The position numbers and the translations under genes are program-made. From contig CM046330.1 of assembly GCA_025403435.1 (NCBI GenBank), positions 12,980,239 to 13,044,238 on the forward strand: a stretch of 64,000 nt of DNA, in the 5' to 3' direction. Of this stretch, positions 37,290-49,668 are shown piece after piece; the stretch's first letter is position 1; every line of letters begins with the position of its first letter. The notes beneath the pieces were generated by a model that saw only the letters and a program-made list of their open reading frames with translations, searched no databases and had not been told where the DNA came from. The stretch comes from Artocarpus heterophyllus. Taxonomy: Eukaryota; Streptophyta; Magnoliopsida; Rosales; Moraceae.

Positions 37290-38100
37290 ATATATATATG
37301 TATGTATGTATGTCATTAAAACTTAATTACACGTGTCTCACAACTCGAGGATGAACCTATTTTCTGGTCCTTTTGGCTGTTTTCCTAATTAAATTTTGAC
37401 GTGTAAGTAAATTGTTTAATTACTTTTAATATTAAAATTCTATTTATATATTTATATTAGATTGTTAAGTTTAAACGACTTATTGAATAAATTGTGGGAA
37501 GGTAATGAAATGGACATGAAAATGAGAAAAACCAATGACATATTTACATAGGGGCAAGTAGGGGTACGTGCCCCATTGACACTTTGATTGTTTTTTAATT
37601 TTTGTATGATGTCTCCTCTGGACTTTTTATTGTTTCTTTAATTTTTTTATGATGTCTCCTTTAGACAGTTGCCCCATTGGCCAATTTATTTACCACTTCC
37701 CGAAACAAAAATAGGTTGTATTCTATCTTAGAACTTCTTTTCCCAAATTAAGTGATATCATCCATTTTTCGAAAGAAATATCATCCATTTAATCTGATGT
37801 AATCATTTTGTTATTTGAAGAAATCAATATTCATTTTTCATTTTTGCTTTCTTTGATTAACGATAGAAAGAAAAAAAAATTGTTTTTAAAATTGGCACCC
37901 TTTGCAGTTTACACAACTTCCTCCTTCCTTACCCACTTTATACATATTTTCTTTTTTTTTTTAATAATTGCTCTAATGGTTCTCGATCTATTCAAAAGGT
38001 GACTCGATGGTCCTGATTCTTTTTTTTTAACCAAAACAATCTAGAACTCAAAAAAAAAAAAAAAAACAAAAGGATTGAATTAATTAATGTCCGTCTATTT
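37290..38100. other. Gene-free AT-rich DNA
   Basis: A TATG microsatellite follows the CACTA element. Around 37580-37680 the phrase ATGATGTCTCCTYTRGAC occurs twice in a small direct repeat. No gene recognised. Confidence 0.45.
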
Positions 38101-38199
38101 TCTCACTTTTATCGGTCTAGTGATCATCATTTTCTTCAAAAAGACTAAAACACTCCTAATTAAATCAACTATCATTTAACAAAAATTGAAAAAAAAAAT

Positions 38200-38838
38200 A
38201 GAAAACTTCATCTTCCCCAACTCCGACCAACCAAACCCGAATCCTCCACCTCCCCCCATCAAACCCAGACCAGTGGAGCTCTTACACGGCTTCGTTGTGA
38301 CCAACCCACTCGCTGAACTTAAACTCGCCAAGAGCCCCTAACCTATCATGCCTCATTACAGTGTTGTCTTTGCTTAAATAACAGAAATGTCAAGAAATAC
38401 CTAGAAACGTTAAAAAAAAATTAAAGAAGTTCCCATAAATTTTTGGATTTCGACCCAAAAACATCAAGAAATTTTTGAATTCAAGTTTACCCTAAACCCA
38501 AATTATCGCCCCTTCCTTTGATCTTTCTTCCCAATCTCACCATAATAGAAACCTATAAACATCATCACCATCATTAATTTGATTCTCTAAATTGAGATCC
38601 AAGTCAAAACTCAAATCAAAACATCAAGAAATACTACAAACCAAATCCTAGGTTCACTAAAAAAAATAGAAGAAAAAAAGGCAGAGGAGATTTGATGGAC
38701 TCCAAGGTCAAGAGATCTTGATCGGTGTAGTGAGACGATGTTGTAGCGGGTCATAAGGTTGGTTCATGGTGGCTTTAGTGGAGTGGCGACAGCTTAGGTC
38801 TGAGAATAATAAGAAGAGATGGCATTAGTGATCGACTT

Positions 38839-38873
<35 letters not shown>

Positions 38874-39185
38874 GAAATTAACCTAGGGCAAGGAGGGAGT
38901 TGAGGGGGGTCACACAAAAAAGGTGGATTTGGCATGGGAGGCAACAACAGGTTGGGTGGCAAAAGAGAGGAAACCAACATGGGGCAAGGAGGGCACTGAG
39001 GGGCGGTTGCATAGAGGAGGAGGATCTGACAAAGGGAGGCACCAACAAGTTGGGCGGCAGGGTCAGAGAGATGAGAAGAAGAAGAAGAAGATGAGGAGGA
39101 GATGGAGATGGTGATTGGGGGGGGGACGCAAAGGGGATGATCACTGACGAAGGGGGTCATCTGGGGCCCGGGGGGGGGGTGTTTG
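38200..39185. other. GC-richer block of unknown origin with GA microsatellite and G runs
   Basis: Composition departs from the AT-rich surroundings. It contains a C-rich start (CCACCTCCCCCCATC near 38248), a GA repeat of about 28 bases at 38842-38870, an AGAAGAAGAAGAAG run near 39072-39090, and long G runs at 39117-39125 and about 39169-39179. Open frames on both strands are low-complexity (Pro/Ser- or Arg/Gly-rich) and match no family I know. It may be a transposon carrying a gene fragment, but I cannot define termini. Confidence 0.35.
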
Positions 39186-40869
39186 GTGCCATTGATTGTA
39201 GACTTTATTGTGTTTTGTTTTACAATTTTTAATTTTATTTAGTTTAAAACTTCATTAAAAATATAATAAAATTGTTATTTTACTAAAATATCATTGATAT
39301 TTAGTCATGTGCAAGACACATGATCGCCAAATAAGATAAAAAAGACAACCATTAGTTAATTTAGTCCTTTTACATTTTTTTTTTGAATTCAAGATCGTTT
39401 CAGCTTAAAAGAACCAGAACTATCGAGTCATATGTTAAATAGATTGGAGACTATTGGAACAATTTATATTTATGTTATATTTTATCTTTAAAATTCATAA
39501 TATATTATATTGGAATATATATATATATAATAGTCGCATTGATCTTACTTTTTCTAGCTTCATACTAGTCTTATTTTTAATTCCATGTTTAAGCAAAAAT
39601 CTTAAAAGAAAAGAATAACAATAATGACGATGATGATAATGATGTAAACCTCGCTAGGGCACAATTATAACATATTGCTTCAATAAAATGGTATCACTAA
39701 TTATATTAAGAAAATTTTGTTTTTGATATTTTAGTTAAAAAATATTATATATTTTTTCTTTTTCTTGCCCCCAAATCCTAAATCCGTCAGTACATATATG
39801 AACTCTATATAGATCGATGCACACTAAAATATTATTCATAATTAAAATATTTAATTTTCGGGCAAAAACTGTAAGCACCCCATTTAGCAAGAAGAAGAGG
39901 AAAAAAGGGACGATATATATAAAATATTAGAAATTGGAATGACTAGGATACATATAAGATTTCCTAAAGGTTATTTGGTAGATAAAAAAGAAAGAAAATA
40001 AGAAAATATAAGTTACTTTATATTTAAACGAATTTAATAAAAGAACTAATTCTATTGTGGTCATGTTCAGTATATTTTTAATATATTTGTCTCTTTGATA
40101 CAATCAATCTTATAATAATTCAGATAAGTTCGTTCCTTTAATTAGGTGATGACAATACCACAACTTTTTAAAAAGTAAAGCACCAAGCTTTATTTTATCA
40201 GTTGTAACTTTATTAAATTTATACCCACATTAATAATTTCTTCTTTAAGTATGTAAATTAATATTGAATCTTATGATATTACACTTAATAAATAATATCA
40301 TATGAATTATAAATAAATTGTTTATACTCTATTGTAAATAATTTTAAGTAGTCAAAATAACAATTTACATAAATTGCTTTATAAGTACCATATTCTATAA
40401 CATGCCTTTTCCCCTTTCTTAATACCATTTACTTAATAATTTATACCTTTTTTTCTTTTTTTTTCAAGGCATTGTAATCTGCATAGCTTATAATCAACAC
40501 AAACTTAGCTATTCCACCTTTTTTTAATTAATATTTCTCATGATCGGGTGCCTAGCTGAGCGTTTGACAATTGGCAGAAAAAATTCTTATTTTTTTCAAG
40601 AGTTTCGCGTGTTTTAGTTGGAAATATTTTCCCAATATTACTCTTTCCAGCTTTCATTGTTTTCAAACAAATAGTTAGATGCCAATAGACAACTAAAGCC
40701 AAAAGGCAACACAGATTCTGGTTAAAATACTTGCATCCTTTTCAACTTTTTTTTTGGTGGAGGAATTGGGATTGGAAGATCTGAACCTATCTTATAAAAA
40801 ATGAAAAGGATGGCTACATATCCCATCTAGAAACTAGGCACACAAAAATTTTTGCAATCATTAATTTAA
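39186..40869. other. Gene-free AT-rich DNA
   Basis: No gene or clear element. A short AT repeat occurs near 39515-39530 and a GATGAT run near 39620-39640. Confidence 0.45.
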
Positions 40870-41620
40870 GGGTTATTCTAAATTTCAAGGTATCTCTTAT
40901 TTTATTTCATGAACTTTAAAAATTACTACTTTATTTTTTAAACTTTTAAAACTCCACACTTTATCCTCTAAATTTTAAAATTTACTATTTTTCTATTGTC
41001 TCAGAACTTCTCATTTTGTCTCATAATTTTTTATTTCCTGTTGAAATAGATAAAATTAAACCCACGTGATTTGCACATGAGTCATCTGTAAGGGTGAAAA
41101 TGAGATTTTATCACTCTTAAGTTTTGTTTCACATTTACACTCCCATTTAATGTTTTTTCATCTACACTTATTTAAGAAGGGTCTATATAAACATTTCTTC
41201 TCAATATTGTTTGCTGTTATTTCCTCATCTTTAGTCCGTAACTCATCTTTTTTAATATTTAAATCCCAATATCGACAAACAATATTAACTTATTAAATGA
41301 GCTATGTATTAAAAATAAAAAAATGTACCGGCATACCCGATAAAAAAAGACGTCAAGTGAGAGTGTAAACACAAAATAAAACTTTTCAGTGATAAAATCT
41401 CATTTTTGCCTTTATAGGTGATCATATACTAATTACGTGAGCTTAATTATGTTTATTTGAACAAAAAAAATAAAATTAAGAGATAAAGTAAGGAACATTA
41501 AAAGTTTAAGAGTAAAATGGTGGTTTTTAAAATTCAAGAAATAAAGTAAAGAGTTTTAAAAGTTTAAAAAGTCAATTAAGAAAGACTTTAAAATTTATAG
41601 GGGTGTCAATAATCTTTAAT
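40870..41620. mobile_element. Long imperfect inverted repeat, MITE-like
   Basis: Left segments such as TCTCTTATTTTATTTCATG, ACTTTTAAAACTCCACACTT and TGAGATTTTATCACTCTTAA have approximate reverse complements on the right (AAGAGATAAAGTAAGG, AAGTAAAGAGTTTTAAAAGT, TTTCAGTGATAAAATCTCAT). The arms span roughly 40880-41170 and 41340-41610. No ORF; target duplication not found. Confidence 0.45.
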
Positions 41621-42351
41621 TAAATATAAATATATGTTATTCTTTTGACAAGATTTTGGTGAATACATAGATGTTGACATATTGAAGGTTAAAGGGGTTA
41701 AAGTTAAGGGTTAATATATTAAATTGCTTTACTAATTTGGACACAGCCATCAAAATATACAGAGAATTAGGTATTCCATCTTTTCCTTGCCTTTTGGGGC
41801 CTAAAGAAAATGTCTACAGTCTTTTAATCCAACTCAGAGGGAACCATGTGATTCTCTTTTCGGGAGGTAAACATCACATCATGAAGTAAAAAAACAATAT
41901 CAAAATTTGACATAAGAGGTCATGCATATTGCCCAAATTTATTAATCAATGGTAAAAAGAAAGAAATAGTGAAAGTACAATGTAAGCATTAATTACTTGA
42001 TTAATTAACTTTCACAACTACTGGCAACCAATCGTGATGCAAAATGTGTGCGCCGCCGGCTTTCTCGAGTGCATGTGATGACTGTATGTTAAAACAAGGT
42101 TCTTCACAATCATTATTTGATTGTTTATAAAATAAATGAAAAATACAATTTCTCAAAAATTGAGAGAAGAATTTCTTATTCCTCGTTATTTTATTACTAC
42201 GTATCAATGCAAGTTCAAAAAGGTCATATAAAAGGACAAAGAATAAAAAAATAGAAGATGTCAGAAAAATCATGAGTTACACCAATAAAATATTGCTTTT
42301 GATTGAGTGTTCATTCAGAGGTTATGATGGCTAAGAATGCCAAATATCCAT
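41621..42351. other. Gene-free AT-rich DNA
   Basis: No gene recognised. The reverse-strand open frame around 42001-42273 encodes low-complexity hydrophobic sequence without known similarity. Confidence 0.4.
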
Positions 42352-42539
42352 AACAATCAAAATGGAGATAATCTAATAATGCAATTTATGAGTAGTGTTA
42401 GAAATGTATACTTCCATACTAATAACTTAGTTTTTTTTTTTTTGAAACAATCAAAATGGAGATAATCTAATAATGCAATTCATGAGTGGTGTTAGAAATG
42501 TATACTTCTATACTAATAACTTAGTTTTTTTTTTTTTGA
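42352..42539. repeat. 94-bp tandem duplication
   Basis: Two head-to-tail units (42352-42445 and 42446-42539) start AACAATCAAAATGGAGATAA and end in a run of T followed by GAA. They differ at about three positions, so the duplication is fairly recent. No coding content. Confidence 0.9.
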
Positions 42540-42708
42540 ACTTGGGGTGAAAGAATTCGAGCTCTTCACCTGTTGGTCAAGTGTGAGTTACTATTAGGCT
42601 ATGTTTATAACAACTGACCACAACTAATGATTTATAGCTTTTTCATGTATCATTTAATCAGAATTGCTTTTTTTTTTTTTGTGCTCAAGTTAATCAAAAA
42701 CCCTACTT

Positions 42709-43202
42709 AGCACCTGTTTGGTGTGCACAATTAGGAAGGATTAGATTGAATTATATTTTAATACTTTATTTAACAAAAAATTTTAAAGAATTAGATTTAA
42801 TAGGCTCTTATACCGTCCATGCTTGGATTCCCTTAAAAGGAGAATAGGCTACCCCTTGCTAAGCATGGGATTAAACACAATATTTGTACATTGTTAAAAA
42901 AATTCAAGAACCTATACGCAAAAATCTATAATAATTTTTCAAAAGTTGAGGGGTCACAAATATAATTTTTATGTGATGTAAATACTTTGATAATTATACT
43001 TTTGCCCTTCTAAATTTTAAAAATTACAAATTGATTCTAATTTTTGAAAGTGTTTGCAAGAACATCCTTCTCCTACTAACACCACACAAATATAGAATTG
43101 AATTAGCTAAAATCTAATCTTATTTTTCTATATATTCCAATCCAATCTTTTAAGATTCTCCTATTTAATGTTGTTCTATATTACGCACAAAATGAGCCCT
43201 TT
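42709..43202. mobile_element. Possible MITE with degenerate inverted ends
   Basis: The left end reads GCACCTGTTTGGTGTGCACA; the reversed right end reads AAAGGGCTCATTTTGTGCG. Both continue into GGATTAGATT-like words, a pattern seen in plant MITEs that start with GTTTGG. The match is weak and no target duplication was found. Confidence 0.3.
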
Positions 43203-44335
43203 AGTGAGCATGTGAATAGTTCAAGTGCAATTTTTTTTTTTTTTTGCTAACTAATTTCCAATTTATCCGAAAGAGAAATATAGTTTGGTCTATGTTGCCT
43301 AGATATTTAGGTTATTAGCTTATTGTTATAAACACCGAATTTCGTTTTATTTTTATTGCCAAAAAATCCTGCATTAATCAAAAAATTAAACGGTCACAAT
43401 CTTCACTTCTCCCTTTCGGCCATTTTTAGAAATATACTATACACCAATCATTGTTAATTTGGTCACTATAAATGGAACCCTTTTATTTATATTTTGTCAT
43501 GCTTTTAATTCTGTATACACTCTTTTTTGGTCTGTATACACTCTTACATTTTTCTTTAAAGTTATATACTCTTATATTTGAATAATTATAAATTAAAAGG
43601 TATTTAAGTATTTAAAAGTGTCGTGGTATTGTCGACAAATCCATACCCGAATTTACGACAAAATATTGGATTTAAATCTCTACCTTATATTAAAAAAATA
43701 TATATATATATTTTAAAAGAATACGCAAATAGGATGGCCGGTTTACATTACATGTCATGGTTAACATTATTATGTGGGCTAATGGCAAAAATGAATTATT
43801 ACACTTTTGAAATCTGAGCACGTAGAATGCCAAAAGCAATGTACCTTCCATGAAGAGAGAACGATCAAAAAAATAAAAAATAAAAAAAAGGAAAGAAAAA
43901 AGGGGCTACGATATTATTAGTTGGTAAGATGTGCTCTAATAATCAGTGTCATTAGCACGTAATCAACCATATTTTAGATTCAGATTAAGTGTTTCAATCA
44001 ACATGTTTTTCAACGCAGTAAATAGGACATGCAAAGTTTTTCCAAAGCAAATACAACCACAAAATTTTTTTCGCAAACAAAACAAGTACAACATAATTAG
44101 TGTGTGTCCCCGGTCGTTCCACATGCTAATAAGACTGTTTGTATTACTTACGAGGTTTCGAGTTTGAGTGAGTCTCACCGCAATAACCGGGGTGTGTAAA
44201 TAATTCACTTTATAAATAAATTTATATGTCATGTAAAAATGTATTGTCTTTTCGAAATTATCTGGTTATTACAAACTCCACTCTTATAGCATTTTTCCTA
44301 TCTAGTGTGCCTTTTTCCCCAGACAAATGGAGAGT
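43203..44335. other. Gene-free AT-rich DNA
   Basis: No gene recognised. At 44147-44175 TTACGAGGTTTCGAGTTTGA resembles a degenerate RNA polymerase III B box, so a SINE fragment may be present, but I could not find its A box or ends. Confidence 0.35.
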
Positions 44336-44879
44336 AGGAATGTGACGACCCGCCTTCTCGGGCAGTCACTTTACTTTCATAAACATCGTTTCATAAACAG
44401 TAATCTTACTTACTTAGTAAGAAAATACTGTAATAAATTTTTTTTTTCTTAAACGTTCTTTATTACTGATGCGACCTCTGTCGCATTCAAGTTGAGACAT
44501 CGCTCAACACTTGCCCTTAAAATCATTTCAAAACGTTTCTTAAAACTTAATAAGAAACATTTATTAAATCATAGTTTAAAACTTTACTTTATAATTACAT
44601 AAAACAGTTCAAAAACTGTATCTTAAAACTTTAAATTATATTCATAAAACTTTGATTTTTCTTAAAACTTCACAAACACTACATTAACAATGGAAAACAT
44701 TTTCTTTGCATAGCGGAAGCAAACAGTGATGGTATCCATACCCAAATCTTCGCATCTGTCCTCCGCAGCACCCAGCTCTTCTAGTGGGTCCTATTGGTCA
44801 CCCATAAATTACCTACAGCATGAAAAACTTTTAATGAGCTTTCGCTCAGCAAGTTCAAACATATTCTCACAAAGCATTT

Positions 44880-45300
44880 AAACATGCTTTAAAACTTTTC
44901 TCATGAAAACCTTTCTCTTGAAACATTCTTCATGAATGTTTTCCATAAACATTTCTGAAAACGTTTTTTCATAAACGTTTTTCATAAACGTTTTCCATAA
45001 CATTTTTCATAGAACATTCCTGAAAATATTTTTCATAAACGTTTTCTTTAAACATTTCTAAAAACATTTTTCATAGAACGTTTCTGAAACGTTTTTCTTA
45101 AAACGTCATTCGTAAACCTTTTCTTGAAAACATGAAATGTTTGTCATAAACATTTAATGTAAAAACCTTTCTCTTAAAACATTTCTTGAACGTTTTTCTT
45201 AAAACGTCGTTCATAAACCGTTTCTTGAAAACATGAAAACGTTATTCATAAACATTTGTCGTAAACATTTTTCAGAATGTTTTCCATAAACATAACATAT
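44880..45300. repeat. Degenerate short tandem repeats (CATAAACRTTTT) in LTR copy A
   Basis: About 20 variants of CATAAACATTTTTC and CATAAACGTTTTTC, with AAAACGT spacers, run through this segment. The same array is at about 14500-14760 in copy B but with fewer units. The arrays grew or shrank since the copies separated. Confidence 0.75.
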
Positions 45301-47039
45301 AAACATTTCATAAAAAAGCATTCAAGTAACATCAGAATGCATGACTCCATTTATGCTCAATTATTAACTTCAATTATGAGCATTTTATGAACATTCTATA
45401 AACTTAAATATTCATTTCTTTCTCAACCTTTATTCTTGTTCTTTAACTTTCTTTATCTTATAACTTTCATTTTCCTTACTTTACTTTAGTGTTCGTACCA
45501 ACTCATTAATCATGAGATCATAAACATGATGCTTCCCTTGTGGAAGACTTGAGACCATCAAACATTGAGGTCTTGTACCTCACCTTTAGGAGGTTAAACT
45601 TTAACTTTACTTTTATTACCTCATAACAAAGAGGCTGGTACGACACTTTCCTTTTTATCTTTACATTACCTTCTTATTAACTTTAGTGAGCATTTCAAAT
45701 GCAATCACATCATATGCAATACACTTGCAATTCATAGCTTGTACTATAAAATTTATTGCATAACAAATGCAACATATTGCATAATAAATGCAACATAAAA
45801 TGCAAACACATTTTACTAATCATAATTTACATTCTAACACTCATTGCATAACAAATGCAACATATTGCTTAATAAATACACCATAAAATGCAAACACATT
45901 TTACAAATTATAACTTCTATTCTAAAACTTATTGCACAATAAATGCAACTTATTGCATAGCAAATGCATCATGAAACTTATAACTTAAACTATAAAACAT
46001 TTTGCATTGTCATAATGCAAAACATACTTTAAATACTTTAAAAATCATAACTTACACTTTTAAATAACGTTATGCATATCAATATGCAAATAAACCTTTA
46101 ACATAACGATTGCAAATTCATTGCAAATCTTTTTCTTGAACTTTAAAACTTTTTTGCATAATAAATGCAAATATACTTTAAAAACAACTTGCTTAACAAT
46201 TTGCAAACACATTTGCAAACATATAAATGAGCATTTAAAAAAAATCATTTACTTCATGCTGTAGGTGAGGTTTGAAACTTACTCGAACTATGCTCTAGCG
46301 TTCTCTATTCCGTTCCTTTTCCTTCCATTAGTCGGCCTCTGTGTCCTGATCAAACGACAACCAACTTATTAATTAATTTTCTTTATTATCAATCCACTCG
46401 ATTGATAATAAAATGTAAACATTATCCATTCTTTTCCTTTTAACTTAACTAGTATACTTTCGGTCTACAGTTCTCTTTACTCAACCTTATAAACCATCAG
46501 TTTACATTTCCTTCAATTAGCCTTGTAACCCACCGGGGTTACATTTTCTTTTAACTTTGTAACCCATCGGTTACCTCTCATTTACTTAAACATCCCTTAT
46601 TAAATCTCTGATCTCATATGACCGTTACGTTACTTAACGTATTACAGAATATTTTCCATCTAATAACATTATGCTAAATCGGAGTGTTCGACTCCGTTCT
46701 AGCCGTTTTCTTAAAAATGACGATTTTACCCTTAACGGGTTTTTCGTCAACCTTGTAACGTTATAAAACCCATTCTTACATAAAACCATGTAACAATCAC
46801 TGATCATGCATTTCATAAATTTCTATGAAAGCATCTAAAACAGTTTATTCTAAAACAGTTCATACTGTAGGCGAGATTTCTACTTACTTGAACTCCAAGC
46901 TAAGCAGATCCAGTTGTGTCTCGCTGCATCTATAGTATGTGAAGCATCCTCTGCAGTGCTCATCGAGCGACCATAAATGGCTAGGAATGCTTCCTGGAGA
47001 TCATACATTCTTAAAAACGTCATTCTGGACTCCGATATT

Positions 47040-48010
47040 ACTGTTTGAATCGCCTTGATCCGCGTGCAGTCGGTACTGGATGATTTTCATCGGAGTGGAA
47101 TTTGCTCGAACGGAGGTCACCATTGCGTTCAGAGCGTCGAAACGAGTCGGGAGGCGGTCTCGGATCTTCGATCGGAGGTTCGGATCACAAAATCTCAATT
47201 TGGCCCTTGAACTGCCGTTGACCGCCGTTGACCGGCGGCGGTTGGCTCCGTTGAGGGCTGAGCTCGAGCCTACCCCCCCTAATTCGACCCTCCTGAGTCC
47301 ATTGGTGGGGTCAATTTCATCCAATTTGCCCTCTAACATAGCAAATCGAAGACGGGTTTCACGGCCAAAACCGGGGCTCCGATTTCGGTCCTCCGGCGAC
47401 GGTAGCCCAAAATTAGCTTGGGCGTTTTCTTCCCCGTGACCCTCTGAGTATTTCCCCTATGGTGGGGCAGCTCAACACCGCGCGGAATGGCGGCTCCACC
47501 TAGCCCCGCGGCGGTGCACGACGGAGATGCCGTTCTCCGTCCTCCGGCCATCATTTCGTGCAATTGAGGTACCGAATTTCTTCCTCTCGGTCCTCTGAAG
47601 GTGTTTGTGCCTTCAATTTGGCACAAAACGGCCTAAAACGGCCAACCCGAACACACCCACGGCGGCTCACGGCGGGTGTCTTCGTTCTCCGGCGAGGGGC
47701 GGCGGAACGGAGCAATTGACCGAGGGGTCTTGCTCGCCGTCGCCCTCTGATCGTTTTGGCACCGGCGGTGTGCCACACCGCTGCCATATGCGGCGGCTCC
47801 ACGGCGGCGACGGGGCAGCTCCGACGAAGCTGTTCCAGCCAAAATTGAGCTGGAAGATTGATACCATCTTGTTCCTCTCCTCACACTGAGTCCATAGACA
47901 CCAAAATCACGTCGATTGGTGGTCGGACGGCGGAGAAATGACGTCGGAAAAATATGGGTTTCGCCGCCACTTTGGGCGGCGCGTGAGCCTCCCTCCGGCG
48001 GCTATTTTGG
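47040..48010. other. GC-rich island inside LTR copy A
   Basis: Unlike any other stretch of this length in the window, this segment is clearly GC-rich, with many CGGCGG, CCGGCGA and GGTGCC words. Copy B has no counterpart; there the corresponding part (about 16400-17400) is AT-rich and different. Open frames of 60-119 codons occur in several frames on both strands because stops are rare in GC-rich DNA, and none resembles gag, pol or a host protein I know. It probably belongs to the transcribed leader of this LTR type. Confidence 0.55.
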
Positions 48011-48386
48011 GTGGCACAACACCTCGTTGGACTCAGCTCAACGAGAGCTTCCCACTGGTATGGGAGGTGTCGAAAAATAACGTCGGAATCTCAAACGAGA
48101 TTTGAGGAGAGAGAGAAAATTCTAGAGAGAGAAAGAGGAGAGAGAAAGTCTCGAGTTTTGTGATATTTTTCTGATTTTTCTTTTTTTTTTCTTTTCTTTT
48201 CTTTTATAAAAGTATAAAAAAGAAATTATGGTCCACACAATTCAATTCTTATACTGCGTTGCTCTAATACTGTATAATTTTTCATCTTATTTTACAATAT
48301 TTTTCATTAAACCATACTTTTCATCTTACTTAATTCTTAACTTAATATATTTTTAATGTATTAAAAATCTCGGGTGTTACAAGGAA

Positions 48387-49309
48387 GGATCAATATTGGA
48401 CATAGATCCAACCAAGTATTCCATAATTTGAATTAAAAATTAAAATAATAATAACAATTATAAGCTTACAGGAAAGCATAGTACTTTGAATATTGTATAC
48501 GCAAAAAAAGTTTTTTTTCTCTTTTTATTAAATATAATGTGGGATTGATTTGACACTCGTCCTTTCAAACCAAACTGAAACTCCAATTCACTCTGTCTTA
48601 TCTTATATTAATCATTAACGAAATCTTGATAAACGAGAAATAAAATAAATAAACTTTAAGATCCTAATATTAATTAGTCGATTACTGAACTGATTTGGTA
48701 GAACTTTGGAGTACAACTACTGAATTGTCAGCCTGTGGCGAATCACGTCACAAAAATCCAAGTATGTCCGCTATAAGAATTAATGTCAATAAACAAAGGG
48801 AATCTTTTAGGCCATTATAATAATTTAAGAGCATGATATTATCACCACAAATTGATGAATGTCTATCATTTATGATTCTAGTTCTTATATGAAGAGGGAA
48901 AAAGACTAATATATTTCTGAAGGTGTTGAGTTTTGACAGCGAACAAGTTACAAAAACTGTGACTACATAATGAGATTATCATTTGTCCCATCCCAAGAGG
49001 AGAAAAGGAGATTTTTTTTTTTAATAAAATTAAGAAAGAGACAAGTTTTCAATTCTTTTCCGTTACATTGTTAATTAATGCATATAAAAATCTAAAGAGA
49101 TTTAATTCCAAGAATTTAAGTGGTCATATATTATAAAACAACGAGACAATGGCAGATCCCCCACCATTAAAACTACTCCTTAATTTATTGCATAAATTCA
49201 ATTTTTATTTATGATACGGTAATGCTGTTGATCCTCTAATTTTTTCATTATTTATGACGAGTAATCTGTATTAATTTTAAAACATTCACTCAAAGCCCTA
49301 ATATATAGA
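48387..49309. other. Gene-free AT-rich DNA
   Basis: Between LTR copy A and the SINE. No gene, repeat or signal that I can support. Confidence 0.45.
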
Positions 49310-49321
49310 GAAATAATTTAA

Positions 49322-49449
49322 GACAAGTGTGAGCAGCCTAGTTAGTTGTAAGTCTTTTGACCCCAACCATAGATTGAAAGTTCGAGTCATGCTAAGCCCC
49401 ACTCAATAGTGGTGGTGTTCCCCATCTCCCTCCTCTTGTATCAAAAAAA
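49322..49449 (+). mobile_element. tRNA-derived SINE, full length
   Basis: A 128-bp unit flanked by a 12-bp target duplication GAAATAATTTAA (49310-49321 and 49450-49461). It has an A-box-like TAGTTAGTTGTAAG (49339-49352), a B box AAGTTCGAGTC (49378-49388) spaced as in tRNA promoters, and ends in TTGTATCAAAAAAA. This is the usual form of a plant SINE transcribed by RNA polymerase III and mobilised by LINE machinery. The intact duplication suggests modest age. Confidence 0.85.
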
Positions 49450-49668
49450 GAAATAATTTAATACTTCTTTTAAGTAAAATAAACCAACTTTATGTGTCCA
49501 TAATTTTTTTACCCCTTTTGAAAGGACATTTTTAATAAATAATGTTATTATTATTAGCCATTTCAAAGAATTGTAGCAGTTATAATAAAGTAAATAATTG
49601 ATTAAAAAATTAATGATAATTAATGATGTTGAATTTTAATCACTTTAGATCATCAATTGTTGTTAAAA

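Larger units (their letters stand above)
44341..48381 (-). mobile_element. Long solo LTR (Ty3/gypsy type), copy A
   Basis: TGTGACGACCCGCC at the left and CTCGGGTGTTACA at the right, flanked by the perfect 5-bp duplication AGGAA (44336-44340 and 48382-48386). Length is 4041. Read on the minus strand it has the typical TGTAACACCCGAG start, a TATAAAAG element near 48205, and a CT-rich tract after it (plus-strand GAGAGAGAAA around 48105-48145), consistent with an LTR promoter and leader. A GC-rich stretch at about 47040-48010 follows, then the portion shared with copy B. It holds no gag or pol. The perfect duplication shows the present form is either a product of LTR-LTR recombination or a single inserted unit. 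Confidence 0.8.

Noticed and set aside
38825..39160. 111-codon minus-strand Pro/Ser-rich ORF
   Set aside because: Translation of GA, GAA and G-rich simple repeats; low complexity without a conserved core.
47333..47889. Overlapping open frames of 60-119 codons on both strands in the GC-rich island
   Set aside because: They occur in several frames at once because stop codons are rare in GC-rich DNA, have no recognisable motifs, and the whole region lies inside an LTR with perfect target duplications.
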